A model generated the notes under the pieces. The model had not been told where the DNA came from. It saw only the letters and a program-made list of their open reading frames with translations, and ran no database searches. Positions 44,561 through 56,290 of a stretch of DNA of 64,000 bases are shown here, one piece after another (position 1 is the stretch's first letter; every line of letters starts with the position of its first letter). The DNA is from Trichobilharzia regenti (Eukaryota > Platyhelminthes > Trematoda > Strigeidida > Schistosomatidae): the NCBI GenBank assembly GCA_944472135.2, contig OX235266.1, positions 12,627,925 through 12,691,924 of the forward strand, in the 5' to 3' direction. A program made the position numbers and the translations under genes.

Positions 44561-45400
44561 CTTATCCTGGAGTAGATCAAGTGAGATAGGGTGAATTAAG
44601 TTCCTTTTCCTGTAGATAGACCCTCACCTGTAAAAATTAATTACTTTACCATTTCGTAAACGTTTCCGTTGGATGGATCTTTTCATCAGAGATCCGAGAT
44701 TACGTCTACTTAGGCTCACATCATTATTAATATCATTACTATTTTTACCAGTTGAAAGTAACACAAATGTAATTACTACATTTACATTTCTCTTGAATGT
44801 TAATTTACCAACCAGTACAATGTCACAACTTCTGTAAGTTTTTTTTCATCGTACAAGTGTATCTATTTATGAAGTAGAATTAAGATCAACGCATTAAGTG
44901 TTACCAGTAAATAGTTCTACTTTCCACTTTATCAAAATACTTCAAGTACACTTCACTACAATTGAGAATACCAAATAGCATAAGTAATATATAGGGAGGT
45001 GGAGGTATTTTTTGATTACACAATACAAAAAAGATAAACAGATAATCCGTCAATCATCCCAACACCACCTACATACTGCACACTTGATTGTCTCATCTAC
45101 TTCTATCTTTTAGGAAAAACGAAGTACTTCCATTTCTGACTTTGAACATAAATCAGCTACACAAAAATGCAGTAGTTTTAGTAGTAAGCAGCATTAAAAC
45201 GATGCGCATTTCTTCCATTAGGTAACTCGTCAGCTGGATACACTTGTCTAACAGTGAGTAGTAAGGCTCCCCCACAGGAAATTCAAACCCATCCGAACCG
45301 TCACCTCGAACTACGAAGCATTATTTAAAATATATGTATACATATATACATCTTCACTTTAGGAATTAAAGTCTCTGAGGTGTGCATTCAGCTAATGCGT
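44561..45400. other. No gene recognised
   Basis: Nothing recognised. Confidence 0.5.
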
Positions 45401-46752
45401 CTGAAATCGCACGCCAGATTTATCTGCTAGAAATAATAATAACTTTTGCTTTATTCCAAAAACAGTACTAATGATACAGCAAGGAATTTTCAGCATTCAG
45501 TAGAATATTGCATCTAATTTACTCAAAACGACAAAAAATAAACATTACATAATAATAATAACAAAACATTGTTATAGCAACTGTGTAGCAATTACAGTAT
45601 GCGATAAGGACAAAAATATGCATAAAGTATAAAAATATAGTAATTATAGTTATAACAACTAAAAATAAAATCGCTAAGTTATATATAATTAAACGATAGA
45701 AAGGGTGACACCATAAAATTAATTACAGAAAGATGAACGATGAAAGGGTCGATTCACTTTGCTAATCACATGGTAACCTATGTGTTTCCCGTCTAACAGT
45801 GTCTCCATCACATAAAATACGGGCTAAATACAGTATTGTAGAATTTTGTACTTAGTGGTACGAGCATATAACTTTTTATATTGACTTCTCGTCCTACCTG
45901 ATGAGATGCAAGGGGAAAGTTGTGAATAAAGAGGGTGCAGAGTGTCTGACAGTACGGCCTTTGTCCATTTTGTACAGGAATTTATATGTCTCTCGACTGT
46001 AATATTGGCGAGCTCACGCAGTGGCGTACCACAAGCCCTACTAACAGCATTTAATACTCTTCGTAATATGATGTAATCTTTTAGGGGAAGCCCAGAAAAG
46101 GTTAATAGAGAGCAATAGATTACAATAGGTAAAATACAGGAGTTTACAAACTGCAGAAGTAAAGGTTGGTTGATACCTAATTGTCTTAATTTTTTAATGT
46201 AGAAGGTAAGACGAAACATTTTATTAGAGATTGATAAGATGTGGGATGACCATGAAAGGTCAGAGGAAAGAGTTAATCCAAGGTATTTAATGCTTGACTT
46301 GGTTTCAACTTCAGTGCCATCTATGCTACAGGCATCATGGGAACTAACTAGTTCATGTATGTCACGTCGACGCTTGAAAGTGAAGTTAACTTCCTGACAT
46401 TTGGAAGGATTTAACATTAGACTATTTGACCTAGACAACTTGCTGATGTCCAACAGAAAGCTATTAAGTTTGGAGTAGTCAGACTCGAAAGTGATAGGCA
46501 ATGATACAGTCAGATAATCCGCATATTTGACAAAGTTAGTTTCGTTTGAATGAGGCAGGTCTTGTAGGAAGAACCAAAAAAGAAAAGGAGAGAGGATGGC
46601 ACCTTGAGGAACACCGGCTTTTGTCGGCGAGGCAGAAGATTTTCCACTATATACAGTATACTGCATTCTATCAGAAAAATAAGGATGCCATAACTCTTAG
46701 CCCAAGATCCTGTTTGCGTCCTAAAAATACTCAATTTTTGGTTGATTATCAT
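45401..46752 (-). pseudogene. CR1/Jockey-like LINE reverse transcriptase, 5'-truncated
   Basis: The main frame runs from 46707 down to a stop at 45824. It reads ELWHPYFSDRMQYTVY, GVPQGAILSPFLFWFF, then FVKYADYLTVSLPITF where the catalytic box should be YADD (the second D is Y), SRSNSLMLNPSKCQEVNFTF, IKYLGLTLSSDLSWSSHI, LRQLGINQPLLLQFVNSC, CSLLTFSGLPLKDYIIL. This order (GVPQG, FADD box, LNPSKC, YLG, W..H) is that of CR1/Jockey LINE RTs. A frameshift near 46700 and 5' loss remove the rest. 45401-45823 would be 3' untranslated sequence. Which named schistosome family it belongs to was not decided. Confidence 0.85.
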
Positions 46753-47384
46753 AGCGATATCGAGACATCTTCATCAAGAAGCTCAAATTCCAAAGTTAGG
46801 TTGATAAGTTTGATCGGAACATACATAAAACACGAGATCACAAATATAAATAAAGATAATTCCAAATGCCCGACACTGTATACTACTGATAGATTGAAAT
46901 AAGTAGTTATATACCAGTCTTATTGAATAGTAATGTTTGCTAACCAACCAGACCGAAATAATCTAAGCACTGGATAGCCCTTTAGCTCATCTCATCAGTG
47001 ATGTAGTCAGTTCGACTCAGCTCAGAAAGCCGAATTAGTCCAACGTCCACTGTTTCTGGCTAACTACATGGATGAACTGGTAACGGCCGAAGTGGAATTT
47101 CTTGATTCGCTAATTAATTTGTAATATACACAGTTCGAAAGGGTGAAATTTCAGCAGATTCTTCTTTGAAAACCGAAATTATGCCCCACCTTTAAAATTC
47201 AAATCTGTTTTACTCACTTAGGATGTTAGAGAAATCCACGTTGGGCTGTGCTTTCCATAAATGAACTTGTGTAGAGTGTAGTATATTATATCATAGTACA
47301 TACATATATAAATTCGCCACCTGGCGTTAATAGACACCTATCAGTATTAGTTTATAGTAAATGAACCGATTTTGATTCAGATTA
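46753..47384. other. No gene recognised
   Basis: Nothing recognised. Confidence 0.5.
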
Positions 47385-47710
47385 CAAATAAAGATTACCT
47401 AAAGAACCCCTGAAAAGCAGGGAATACCAGATTGCACATCAGTTCCAACTTCAAGCTATCCAACAGTGCACACCAATGATCCAACCAGGTGTCGAATTCT
47501 TGTGGTTGTACTGAGAAATCAGGACTAGTGGAGTTAAGTGTGAAGATGAACACTGTTTTGTCTCGCGACCGGAATTAGTGTATACGATACCTATTGGGTT
47601 CATAGTTCCTCGTTGCTGAAGGGTTTCAAACGAGGACAGAAAGGACGTCCAGTAATCCCTCTTTTTTAGTGATGCTCAAGGTTATGTCGGTTTGTCATCT
47701 AATCTGAAAC
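47385..47710. mobile_element. Two decayed hammerhead SINE pieces
   Basis: 47385-47480 (minus): cagggaataccagattgcac, then gtgcacaccaatg. 47600-47690 (plus): gctgaagggtttcaaacgag, gacagaaaggacgtccagta, atccctc, matching the order core, stem II, GAAA, cleavage site, stem I. Both are beyond function. They lie head to head. Confidence 0.5.
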
Positions 47711-49554
47711 GAAAACAGAAATGATCAAGTTGTGAGCAGTTATATTTGACTAAATTCTAGTTAGGTTAATCAGAAGCTACGACTTTCAACATTATGATCC
47801 CCAGTTAGATTTAAAAATGAACATACTGACATCATTAAGTAAACTGCTGTGAATCAGGGGTTTATTGGGAAGTCTTTCTCGAAGCTGTTCAGCGGTAGGC
47901 ACCAAAGACCGAAGCATATATGAAAGTCTGGAACATTCAGTCGTTAGCTTGGGATCTGGTGATCCTTCAGTATACATATTTACACATGATACTTCATCTA
48001 ACTACATGAATCCTTGTAAATAATCTTTTCTTTCTGTATCCATGATTTTCTTTAGGAGTTGGGTTATCGCCTGATATCAGATGGTTACATTGATATACCA
48101 CACCTTTCACAATATGCTTACATCAAATAAACGCGTTTTCCTTTAATTCAAATAAAATACAATTTAATAATTGCATTAAAAGTTTAGATTACTAACTAAA
48201 ATTGTACTGATATCATCTGCCATGTGATTTTTTCAACATTTTATATATGATAATATTATTCTCTATATAAAATCGCATATATTTAAATGTATAGTATGGA
48301 ATTCCCAATGTGTTTTTGATGATGAATCTATATATATACTTCGTTGGAAAGGTTCTGTACAGTGAGATGCTAGTTGACATTATATCGTCTGAGGCAAAAC
48401 TATCCTATTTAAAGTACAATCCATTTCTCCTCATTTCTGTTTTTTAAAGTCGCGCGCCTCTAAATGGTTAACCAAAATCAAAGTTGATCGATTAAAACAA
48501 CGTGGATTAAGTGAAACTTGATACAAACATTGTTCTAATGACAATTCTGTATATTTCCTTAGGATATGTTCAAAGAAGTACGCTTTGAGAAATGATTTCT
48601 GGCATCTGATATCGATTCGTCTTATGCATCACTTCCAGCGTTTAAATCGTTTAGGATATCGTGGAGTATAGTATCGTTATGACTAGTGATGCAAGCCTAG
48701 CAGTTGGCGAATACCACGGACCTGATGCGTTAAAGAAAACTCTTCCAAAACGCTAGTGACAATGTCAACCCCCCCCAACAACAATGGTTTTGTGAGTATT
48801 CAGGGCGAAGAATGCAACTCAATCGATTGACAGGGAGCTTGGACTGTCTCCAAAACATTGAAAACAGTTTAGACAGACAGTGAAAATATATATTATAAAT
48901 GACTTTAGTGAAAACTGAATTCAGTGATAACAATAAAGAGGTGATAAACAGTGAAAGGCAAGACTTCAGTAAATTTCGGAAACAAAAGGCTGAAAGCAGT
49001 GTCATGAGCGGGGGGAGGCGCAGAAAGGAGTATTTAGAGTTCTTTCAAGGTTATATACAAGTATCAGAAAAACATGAGGCGTAATTAGCGTGTAGCGGCA
49101 AATAATTCCCCACAATTATTGACCACAGTACCCATCAGTGAACAGTGGATGCTAACCCTCACCTTTTAAGTCGACTTGTCTAGCTAAAGTCTTGCGGCCG
49201 AGCATCCAAACCATTTGGTACTCCGTCGTGTCATGTTCGTGCACGATCACTAGCCAGCTAAGCAATCATCTCGCACTCCGATTTGGTTCCGATATATATC
49301 TCGTAATTTGGACGATCAATTGTGGTGTTTTGTTTTGCCTTTGGTCTACGCGGAACAAATACTATGAGAGTTGTGGGTATTGGACCTTGCGTTAGTATAC
49401 TCCGTACAATTCGCGAACGTCAATACCGTCAACTTCTAAAAGGGCTATATAACAGATATGATAGATGTCGAAGAAAGTTGTACACAATGTTTTCAAGGAT
49501 AGTAAATTCTGCAAAAAATAGTAGACGCCTATTCCTTCAAGCTTGGAGAATAAT
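47711..49554. other. No gene recognised
   Basis: About 1.8 kb with short frames only (for example 48730-49005 minus and 49322-49648 plus). None has a recognisable domain. Confidence 0.45.
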
Positions 49555-49800
49555 AAGTGGACGTTTCATCCTAGGTTGGGACTATTCTCTGATGTTAACG
49601 TTAGATCTAGTGGGAAATCGAGCTAGCAACCATCAAAATACTAGGTGAGTAGAATGCCTGTGTGTGAGGTGCTCAGTACTCCACAAACTTCGATGGCTTT
49701 TGTAGGTAGTTTCAAATTGTATCAGTTAGAGAACTACTGGAGAACCAAGGACAACTGTATAACTGTTTCTTCTCAGATCAGGAGACTCTTTTACTATGAA
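49555..49800 (-). mobile_element. Hammerhead SINE scraps
   Basis: 49563-49590 (tttcatcctaggttgggact) is the reverse of stem II plus GAAA. 49715-49800 (gttagagaactactggagaa, then ctgtttcttctcagatcag) is the tail and hammerhead of another minus copy. Confidence 0.55.
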
Positions 49801-49834
49801 GACCTCTCAGTCCTACATTATTCGTGCTTCTCTT

Positions 49835-50900
49835 ATTATTATTTATTATTGTTTCCTTGGGTTCCTAGTAGCGCATAGGGCTTCAACTGCACGTCTTCAC
49901 TTGATTCTGTCTTGCTTCTGCTGTACTGTTCACCTGCATCCATGTTAGTTAGTTCATACTGTTTCAACTGCTCTTCACACGATCTTCTCCTCCATGCCAC
50001 CATTGCACTGACGTCCCACTCTCCGCTTCCCATTCTGTCGGGTTCCACTTGAGCAATGGCTTGATGCCCGATGTCACCCAGTGCTCTCCTCAGCGAGTGT
50101 CCAATCCATCTCCACCTTCTCCTGGATATTTGTTGGTTGGCGATTGGTTCTTGTTTTGTGTGTTCCCATAGTTTCTTGTTGGTGATTCTTTCCGGGTCGG
50201 CCATCTGGTCTTCAGTATAGATCCAGAGAAGACAGTTGTTGGTTGATAAAGGTCAGCAACAAGCTGTTGGAAATATTCTTTGTGACCTACCTGCAAAGTT
50301 TCTGATCCGTATAGAAGAACTGACTGACTTTACGTTTGTACTGAAAGTCCGACCGAATTTTGTTGACGAAGACTTCCAGATTGCTTTCAGGTTGATGAAT
50401 GTGTTTCTCACCTACCTTCTTGATTCTCGCTCGATTTGATATCCTCGTCCGTTCCGACTGCCTGTAGTTGAGACAATGCTCCCTATATAAGTGAACGAAG
50501 TGACCTCTTTCAAATCCCTCCCGTTGATGGTGATTGGCGCTGGATGTTGCTGTTGTTGTTGGTTGGTTATTTTCATCACCTCTGTGTTGTGTATGTTCAT
50601 CTGGAGTCCTGTCTTTATCGGCTGCTTCTTTGATCAGTTTGTCGGGTTTCGGTTGTAAGTCTTCGATTTTGTGTGACATCGAACATAAATCATCCACACG
50701 CGAAATTCAGGTCTTCTAGGTTTTTCACGTCGGTCCAGGATATACCTCTCTTCTCATTTTCCATTGCCTCTTTAATCCCAAATATTCATGAATCATGTAT
50801 AACCATACAGATAAACATTGTCAAAACCATTCGGAAAACTTATTTTGGTTCCAATTTACATTCATTATTATTATTAATAATAATAATAATGATTACAAAA
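49835..50900 (-). pseudogene. RTE 3' half, minus strand (block A)
   Basis: Minus-strand reading gives MDDLCSMSHKIEDLQPKPDK (just after the FADD box), PITINGRDLKEVTSFTYIGS, IVSTTGSRNGRG, later FINQQLSSLDLY-type codons, MADPERITNKKLWEHTKQEP and ISRRRWRWIGHSLRRAL. The 3' end is at 49840 (ttattgtttccttgggttcc). Frameshifts interrupt it, but the copy is much younger than most. The part from 50215 onward is repeated at 59311. Confidence 0.9.
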
Positions 50901-51589
50901 GGTTTTTTTAGACATTACGTTAACACATAATGCAGAATTTTCAGCATACTTAAATTGCAAAATATCTACTCTTTGTACAGGTTTTTCAAATAAAATGACA
51001 TGCAACAATACATCGTGTGACTCTGTGTTGCTCCATCTCAATCAATATTTTAATCCTCGGTATCACATTGACACCACAAAATTAAAACATGCGCAACTTA
51101 ATGTATCGATCTAGAAGCGTAAATTAGATGATTAAAACGGTAAGAAATGGAGGAGGGTTTATTCTTTGTGCTTGATTTAAGCAGACCAGATGATCACATG
51201 AGAACAACTGTTGCTCATTGCTAAAAATAAATACACAAATATTCTCGTAGATTTTTGCAATTAGGCATGTGTTTAAGATATAATGTTGAGCACTATTTAA
51301 AGTATGTGTCGGTTATAGAACGCTTGCAGACAAGGCACGCGCTTCGACTTTAATCACTGACCGACCAACTTCTAAACATCATCGAATAACTTAGCCAGTA
51401 TTAAGCACGAGAAAATAGTGAAGTTCATGCGTGAGGCCAGTAACCATGTCCCTTAAGATCAAGATTGTCGCTACTGAAACTTCAAAGCCTAGTGCTGAAG
51501 GCATATATCTCACCTGGATGGCGAAGTATGCGAAGAAACAATTAAATTAGTTAGGATGGCTCTTTCCATCTTGGAGAACAGGAAAACAG
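50901..51589. other. Block A internal stretch, nothing recognised
   Basis: Duplicated at 60000-60670. An (AAT)n run lies near 50873. No coding signal. Confidence 0.5.
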
Positions 51590-52520
51590 AAGATATATCA
51601 AGTTTCTTCACATGCATAACTTAAACTCACTGGTAGAAGTAACAAAATTCACATCTAAATCGGAAAATGAAAAGGAGAATCGGCTAGCATGTTAGATTGT
51701 AAAATAAAACTAATCAAAGAGGGTGAGTTGCACACCAGCTTTAATAAAAAGCCAACCACATTCTAATTTTGGTATTATTTAGATGCTAGTTAATTTCATC
51801 CGTTGTCTGTGAAGGCACACAACCTTATTTAGGTGTCTAACAAACCAAGCAATAGTATTAAGTAGTACAACGACAAAAAAACTAAATGATGAAATGAAAC
51901 AGATAGGAGAGGCGTTGGTGTTAAATAACTATCCTGCAAAATTCATTAGCAAGCTCGAAAAAGGTCAAAAGCAAAACAAAAATAATTGTGAAACTAGTAA
52001 TGATAACGTAAATAAGAGGCATCTACTGCTATACCATATAAGGAGGGGATATCTGAGACCCTACGTAGGATTCTCACTAAAGTAGGAATTAGGGTGGCAT
52101 TTAAACCTACAAATTCACTCAGGTAGGACAAGCTCTGTAGGCGGAGCCAATTATACAAAATAATATAATTTACTAAATACCTTGCAATGACTGTGAGTGA
52201 GGTCTATTACATAGGTCAAATGAGTAGATCGAGGATAGCCAGATCGTCTGTCAGGATAAAAGAATTTAGCCAAGGGTAGAATGGTTGGTCGCACGAAGAT
52301 GATTAGTTTAGAAAAAAGTTCAGCGATCGCAATGCACTCATTAACAAACAACCACACAATAGGTTGGGAGAAGTCTAGAATTATAAGAAGTAATCTAGGT
52401 AGGTGGAGAGAGAGGGACTGATTACTGTATCCTGGTTCATCGAGTCTGCACCCAATACTTGCGATAGAAATGACTCATCATCACTCCTACCTGAAATATG
52501 GAAAATACTACTACCAATCA
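51590..52520 (+). pseudogene. Penelope-like fragment (block A)
   Basis: The plus strand carries thumb remnants (catccgttgtctgtgaaggc), MKQIGEALVLNNYPAKFISK, then the pre-nuclease region with VGIRVAFKPTNSL-type codons and the decayed GIY-YIG segment EVYYIGQMSRSRIARSSVRI. The terminal sequence follows to 52520. Frames are broken repeatedly; the copy at 60670 keeps the frame longer. Confidence 0.82.
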
Positions 52521-52744
52521 ATTCAAGCAATGACAAATAATGAAATTATATAAACGAAGTTTGAAAACTGTGTGGGTCATGCCTTGGTATGATTATGAGC
52601 AGCAATAAATTGTGCTCCAAAACGTGGTCATCAACAAATATTACTGTATAAGACACTGTGAGACTTTGTCAGAATAAATTTTACCCACAATGGAATTAAC
52701 AGAAAAGGTGTTTCGAGAATCCCTTCTTGACGATTAAATTGCAA
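52521..52744. other. Block A internal stretch
   Basis: Includes the segment resembling the left-edge repeat (52635-52660). No coding signal. Confidence 0.4.
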
Positions 52745-53400
52745 TGGTTATACTTCAGGAGAACACAGAGAAAACAGAGGTGATGATGAAGATTCCTGGG
52801 AAACAGCAACAGTAGCAACAGCAGACAACAGTCATCATAAATGAGAGGAACCTGAAAGAAACAACCCAATTTACCTGCCTGGGATGCATTGTTTCAAATA
52901 TAGGCGGAACTCAAGAGGATATCAAAGCGAGGATCGAGAAGGCAAGGCATGAAGAATGAGATCCAGATTTTCAAATCCTATGAGAAGTAAGTCAGTACCA
53001 CTATACAGATCAGAGACTTGGCGCGTCATGAAGAGCAACTCAAACAAATTACAGACCTTCATCAACAGCTGTCTGGCAACGAACGAACCGATAAAAAGGG
53101 AACCAACCGTTGAACAAATAAGCAAGAAGAAATGGAGGTGGATTAACTGGCCATACTATGAGGAAACCATCAGTTGACATCACTAGACAGGCCATTGCTC
53201 GAGTGGAGCTCGTAAGGGAAGCGGAAAGTTGGTCGTCCAAGAGTGACTTGGAGGAGGCCATGTGATGAGGAGATGAAAGCATGTGAGCAGACTTGGAGAC
53301 AGGTGAGAATTTTAGTAGAGAACAAAACGCAAAGGAGATGTGCAGCTGAAGCTTTATGTTCCTTCAGGAATGAAAGGAAATAAAAATAATGGTAATATAA
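52745..53400 (+). pseudogene. RTE 3' end, plus strand (block A)
   Basis: Plus strand: agaaaacagaggtgatgatg (KTEVMMK), gagaggaacctgaaag, YRSETWRVMKSNSNKLQT, FINSCLATNE, ISKKKWRWINWPYYEETIS and the tail with gttccttcaggaatg and a taataatt end. It lacks 53 nt present in block B after FINSCL and keeps 27 nt absent there. It ends about 270 bp upstream of the TATA box of the MEG-like gene. Confidence 0.88.
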
Positions 53401-53669
53401 TAATTTTATTGATTAGTGATACCGAAAAAAGACAGTGAACACTGAAGACGCATAAATACAGAACAGATGAAAAGTGATGATCAATCTTCAGTTAATAGGA
53501 ACAGTTTTCACATGAAAATTTAAGAAAAAAAAACAAAAGAAAAGATGTTGTTGTTGTTGTTGATGTAGCTAATGTTGATGACAAATTACCAATTCAAAAA
53601 AAAGAAACCTGATCATCAATATCGGATCATAACTTTTAAACAGATCGATCAAATATGCATTAAGAAACC

Positions 53670-53677
53670 TATAAATA
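53670..53677 (+). promoter_or_regulatory. TATA box of MEG-like gene A
   Basis: tataaata lies 42 bp upstream of the ATG at 53712, in a context identical to block B (ttaagaaacctataaataaa). A start about 30 bp downstream would give a 5' leader of only about 10-15 nt. Confidence 0.6.
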
Positions 53678-53711
53678 AATGTGTGATCACAGTGAAGACT
53701 CTAGCAAAGAG

Positions 53712-53790
53712 ATGATTAAATTGCTTGTGATTTCTCTTCTCTTGTCATCTGCATATGCAGGTGTAGCGTCAAACAACGTCACCCCAGGAG
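53712..53790 (+). CDS. MEG-like signal-peptide first exon, copy A
   Basis: ATG plus 26 codons and one base, ending in ccaggag before the donor gtaagc at 53791 (phase-1 intron). The peptide is MIKLLVISLLLSSAYA followed by GVASNNVTPG. It has a short lysine-led hydrophobic core and an A-Y-A cleavage site, so the product is predicted to be secreted. An N-V-T glycosylation sequon lies just after the cleavage site. The form (short leader, signal peptide, symmetrical-phase first exon, tandem paralogues) fits schistosome micro-exon genes, perhaps the egg-secreted class. Micro-exons are too short to find by eye, so the protein cannot be completed. A block B paralogue lies 9120 bp downstream. Confidence 0.72.
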
Positions 53791-54126
53791 GTAAGCGGTG
53801 TGTATTATATGTGTTGTGCTGTTTCGATTTGTAACTTTCCTAAGCGTTAATGTGTGGCTATTTAAGAAAGTGTGAACAAGAGGTGTAGTGGTTGACACTT
53901 ACGCATTTGAGGCAATTCATGATTCCTCCAGATCGCCATGGAAACAATATCACTCACAGAGATTCAGTGGATACATCCGGCTAACTAGTCCGTAGTAGGG
54001 CAGACAATGCGTCATGGATACCACCGCTAAACGACTTAATAGCGATGCAGTCTTTGTAGTATCAAGACACGTCCTGACGCTGTTCCTTCCGTGGCAAATC
54101 TTGGATTGATGATTCTTCTTCTCACC
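53791..54126 (+). repeat. Start of intron 1 with Sm-alpha-like relic (A)
   Basis: Donor gtaagcggtg at 53791. From about 53925 there is an Sm-alpha-like order: gtggatacatccggc, taactagtccgtagtagg, gcagacaatgcgtcatgg, cgctaaa. The hammerhead core is gone. Homology to block B ends near 54126. Confidence 0.65.
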
Positions 54127-54586
54127 AAGAATGCTCCTTTCCCAGTCCCCTCTTGGATTCTTCTTTTACTTTTGCTTATTATTACAAGTATTATTATTAC
54201 AGTTATCATTATTATTAATCGTCATAATTTATGCTCAATACTATTGAATATTTCATTTCTACGGACTTGATGAATAATTTGGTCCAGGTACTTCAACTGG
54301 AAATTGCGATTACATGTCAAATAGTTATCGACTGTTTCTTATAGCTTATAAAAATATTCCCTTGTATTAGACGTCAATCTGAACGAGGGATATTCTTTTC
54401 AGTAGTTTTTCTTCAGGTACTTACTATTATAAAATATAATATCTGTGGTGTATATAACGACGTTTAACACTTCCTCGACATCCTAATAACGAGACGAGAG
54501 GATGGTTTCGTCAGAAAATGAATCATATTTAGAAAGCTAAGAAAAAGGAGTTACATAAGGAAGATGAAAGATGCGTAAGATGATGA
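54127..54586. other. No gene; att-rich
   Basis: Loose (ATT)n runs near 54176-54215. Possibly still intron of copy A. No exon seen. Confidence 0.4.
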
Positions 54587-54780
54587 GTGCGTCGGTGGCA
54601 CAGTGGTTAGGACTCTCGCCGACCATTCACATGGTCTGAGATTCGATGCCCTGCCGAAGCACACCTGATATCTATGGTCGGCCTGCAAAATTTGGGCTAC
54701 GCGTATATCACATGCTGAAAATTCCATACTTGTACCATAAAATACAGTATGGAATCTGTAACCAAAAAAATAATAAAATA
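54587..54780 (+). mobile_element. SINE type A, plus strand
   Basis: Head gtgcgtcggtggcacagtgg, palindrome arm with one change (gaccattcacatggtc), body acctgatatctatggtcgg, and the A-rich tail aaaaaaataataaaata. It abuts the PLE coding remnant. Confidence 0.88.
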
Positions 54781-55759
54781 CCTGATAAATTGGCTAACAA
54801 TGTACTGAATTCAACTCAATTCAACTCTTATTTCTATGATATTGCATTTATAGTGTGCAACAATGAAGGTCATGCTTCACACTTACTAAGATTATTCAAT
54901 GGTGCACACGCCAATATTGACTTCACTATGGAATATGAAAGTGACGGAAAGTTTCACTCCCTCGACATAGCCATGGAACGCCTAGAAGACGGTAGTCTTC
55001 AAAAGTCAATTTATCGAAAGCCCACATGGAAAGGACACTACTTGCATTTTAATAGCTTTTGTCCACATAGCTTTAAACGTGGTCTAGTCAAGACTTTTTA
55101 CTATAGAGCGAGGAGAATATGCTCTATAGAGAAACTAGAGGAGGAGTTTGAGTTTCTTGAAAATATATTGAAGAGAAATGGGTATCCTCAAAGGTTCATA
55201 AACAAGTATGGAAGATCTGAAGTCACAAATGTAAAACAAATCACAGTGAAAAAAACCAGTCTACCTTCAGCTTGATTATAAAGGTGAAAATATTGCAGCG
55301 ATGAGCAACAGAAGGCTGAGTACATCACTAGCCGTAGCGTATCCTGCAGCTAAGCTCGTTCCCGTCTATCGAACAACTTGCTCTTCTCTGGTGCAATCAA
55401 AAATCGATAGCTATCCTTCTCATGTTACCTCCAACTGTGTATACAAATTTACATGTATCTGCGAGAGTACTCACATTGGAAGGACAGAAAGAAGGGCATA
55501 TCTACGATTTTCTGAACATGTACCAAAAAGCTTACGTCTAAAGGGGACAAATGCTTTAAACAGTGCCATCATCAGGCATCTCCTCGACACGGGTCATGAG
55601 GTGGACGTCAAAAAGTCGTTCAAAATTATCAATAAGCAAAATAGCTCAATTCTCCTTAAGTTTGCTGAAGCCATTTCCACCAGGCGCCTGAAACCTGATT
55701 TATGCGTCCAGAAAGAAGCGGTTATCAGTCTTTCTTTATCCTGTCTGGTAACTGAATAA
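54781..55759 (+). pseudogene. Penelope-like element, RT end plus complete GIY-YIG
   Basis: The first frame (to 55275) begins in the catalytic region, reading FYDIAFIVCNNEGHASHLL where the family has a YVDDIF-type box, so the aspartates are altered. It then reads FHSLDIAMERLEDGSLQKSI, YRKPTWKGHYLHFNSFCPHS, LVKTFYYRARRICS and LKRNGYPQRFINK. After a frameshift the second frame (55301-55759) reads NCVYKFTCICESTHIGRTER, FSEHVPKSLR, SAIIRHLLDTGHEVDVKKSF, and ends FAEAISTRRLKPDLCVQKEA. The YIG motif is HIG here. The RT N-terminal half is missing. Confidence 0.92.
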
Positions 55760-56139
55760 TTTCACCTCTCTTCCCTCGAAATGTGAAATGCTAAAAGTTT
55801 CCATTGTGTTTGATTATTATTGTTCGGAATAGTGGTAAATATTGCATATTTATATATTTTTAGTCTATGCATATATTGATCGATTGATTTTTGTTTAAAA
55901 TGGACTATGTGTGGAAGTATGTTAAAATTGTTGTTGTAGATATATTTAAAAATGTCCTTGCCATGTAAGCAGCTGACGAGAAATCAACGAAATAAACACT
56001 AATGGTACCATTTTATACTGCAAAAACTGTAGTTCTTGCTTTGTTCAAATTCTATGAATTGAGTTGAATTTAGTACATGAGAAAAGAAAAATTACATTTA
56101 TTTCAAAGGGGGTTCGTTCAAAGCCAAAAAATATGTTAT
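55760..56139. other. PLE 3' flank
   Basis: AT-rich sequence after the endonuclease stop. The ctgcaaaaactgtagttcttg segment near 56018 recurs with changes near 56470, so it is part of the element's terminus. Confidence 0.45.
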
Positions 56140-56290
56140 CAAATCATGGAGAGCAAAAGCAAAGACCTCCAGTTCACAGAACAAAGAAAGACTGATAACT
56201 GCTTCTTTCTGAACACACAAATCAGGTTTTAGACGTTCGATATAAAATGGCTTTGGCAAAATTGAGGAGAATTGAGAGCATTTTTAGCTA
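56140..56290 (-). repeat. Inverted copy of the PLE endonuclease tail
   Basis: The reverse complement of this stretch matches about 55640-55760 (the AEAIS to LCVQKEA codons and the stop region): tgataactgcttctttctg, acacacaaatcaggttt, gacgttcg. A second, truncated PLE copy therefore lies tail to tail with the first. Confidence 0.75.

Larger units (their letters stand above)
50215..54126 (+). repeat. Segmental duplication, block A
   Basis: About 3.9 kb matching block B (59311-63246) in the same orientation and order, at an offset of 9098 bp at the left rising to 9120 bp at the exon through indels. Hand comparison of several stretches shows only a few per cent mismatch. It contains an RTE minus piece, a PLE piece, an RTE plus piece and a MEG-like exon with the start of its intron. 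Confidence 0.92.

Noticed and set aside
45290..45310. Spliced-leader-like start (aaccgtcac)
   Set aside because: Only the first nine bases resemble a schistosome spliced leader; the following sequence and donor site do not fit.
49322..49648. 108-codon ORF
   Set aside because: No recognisable domain, and part of it overlaps a hammerhead SINE scrap at 49563-49590.
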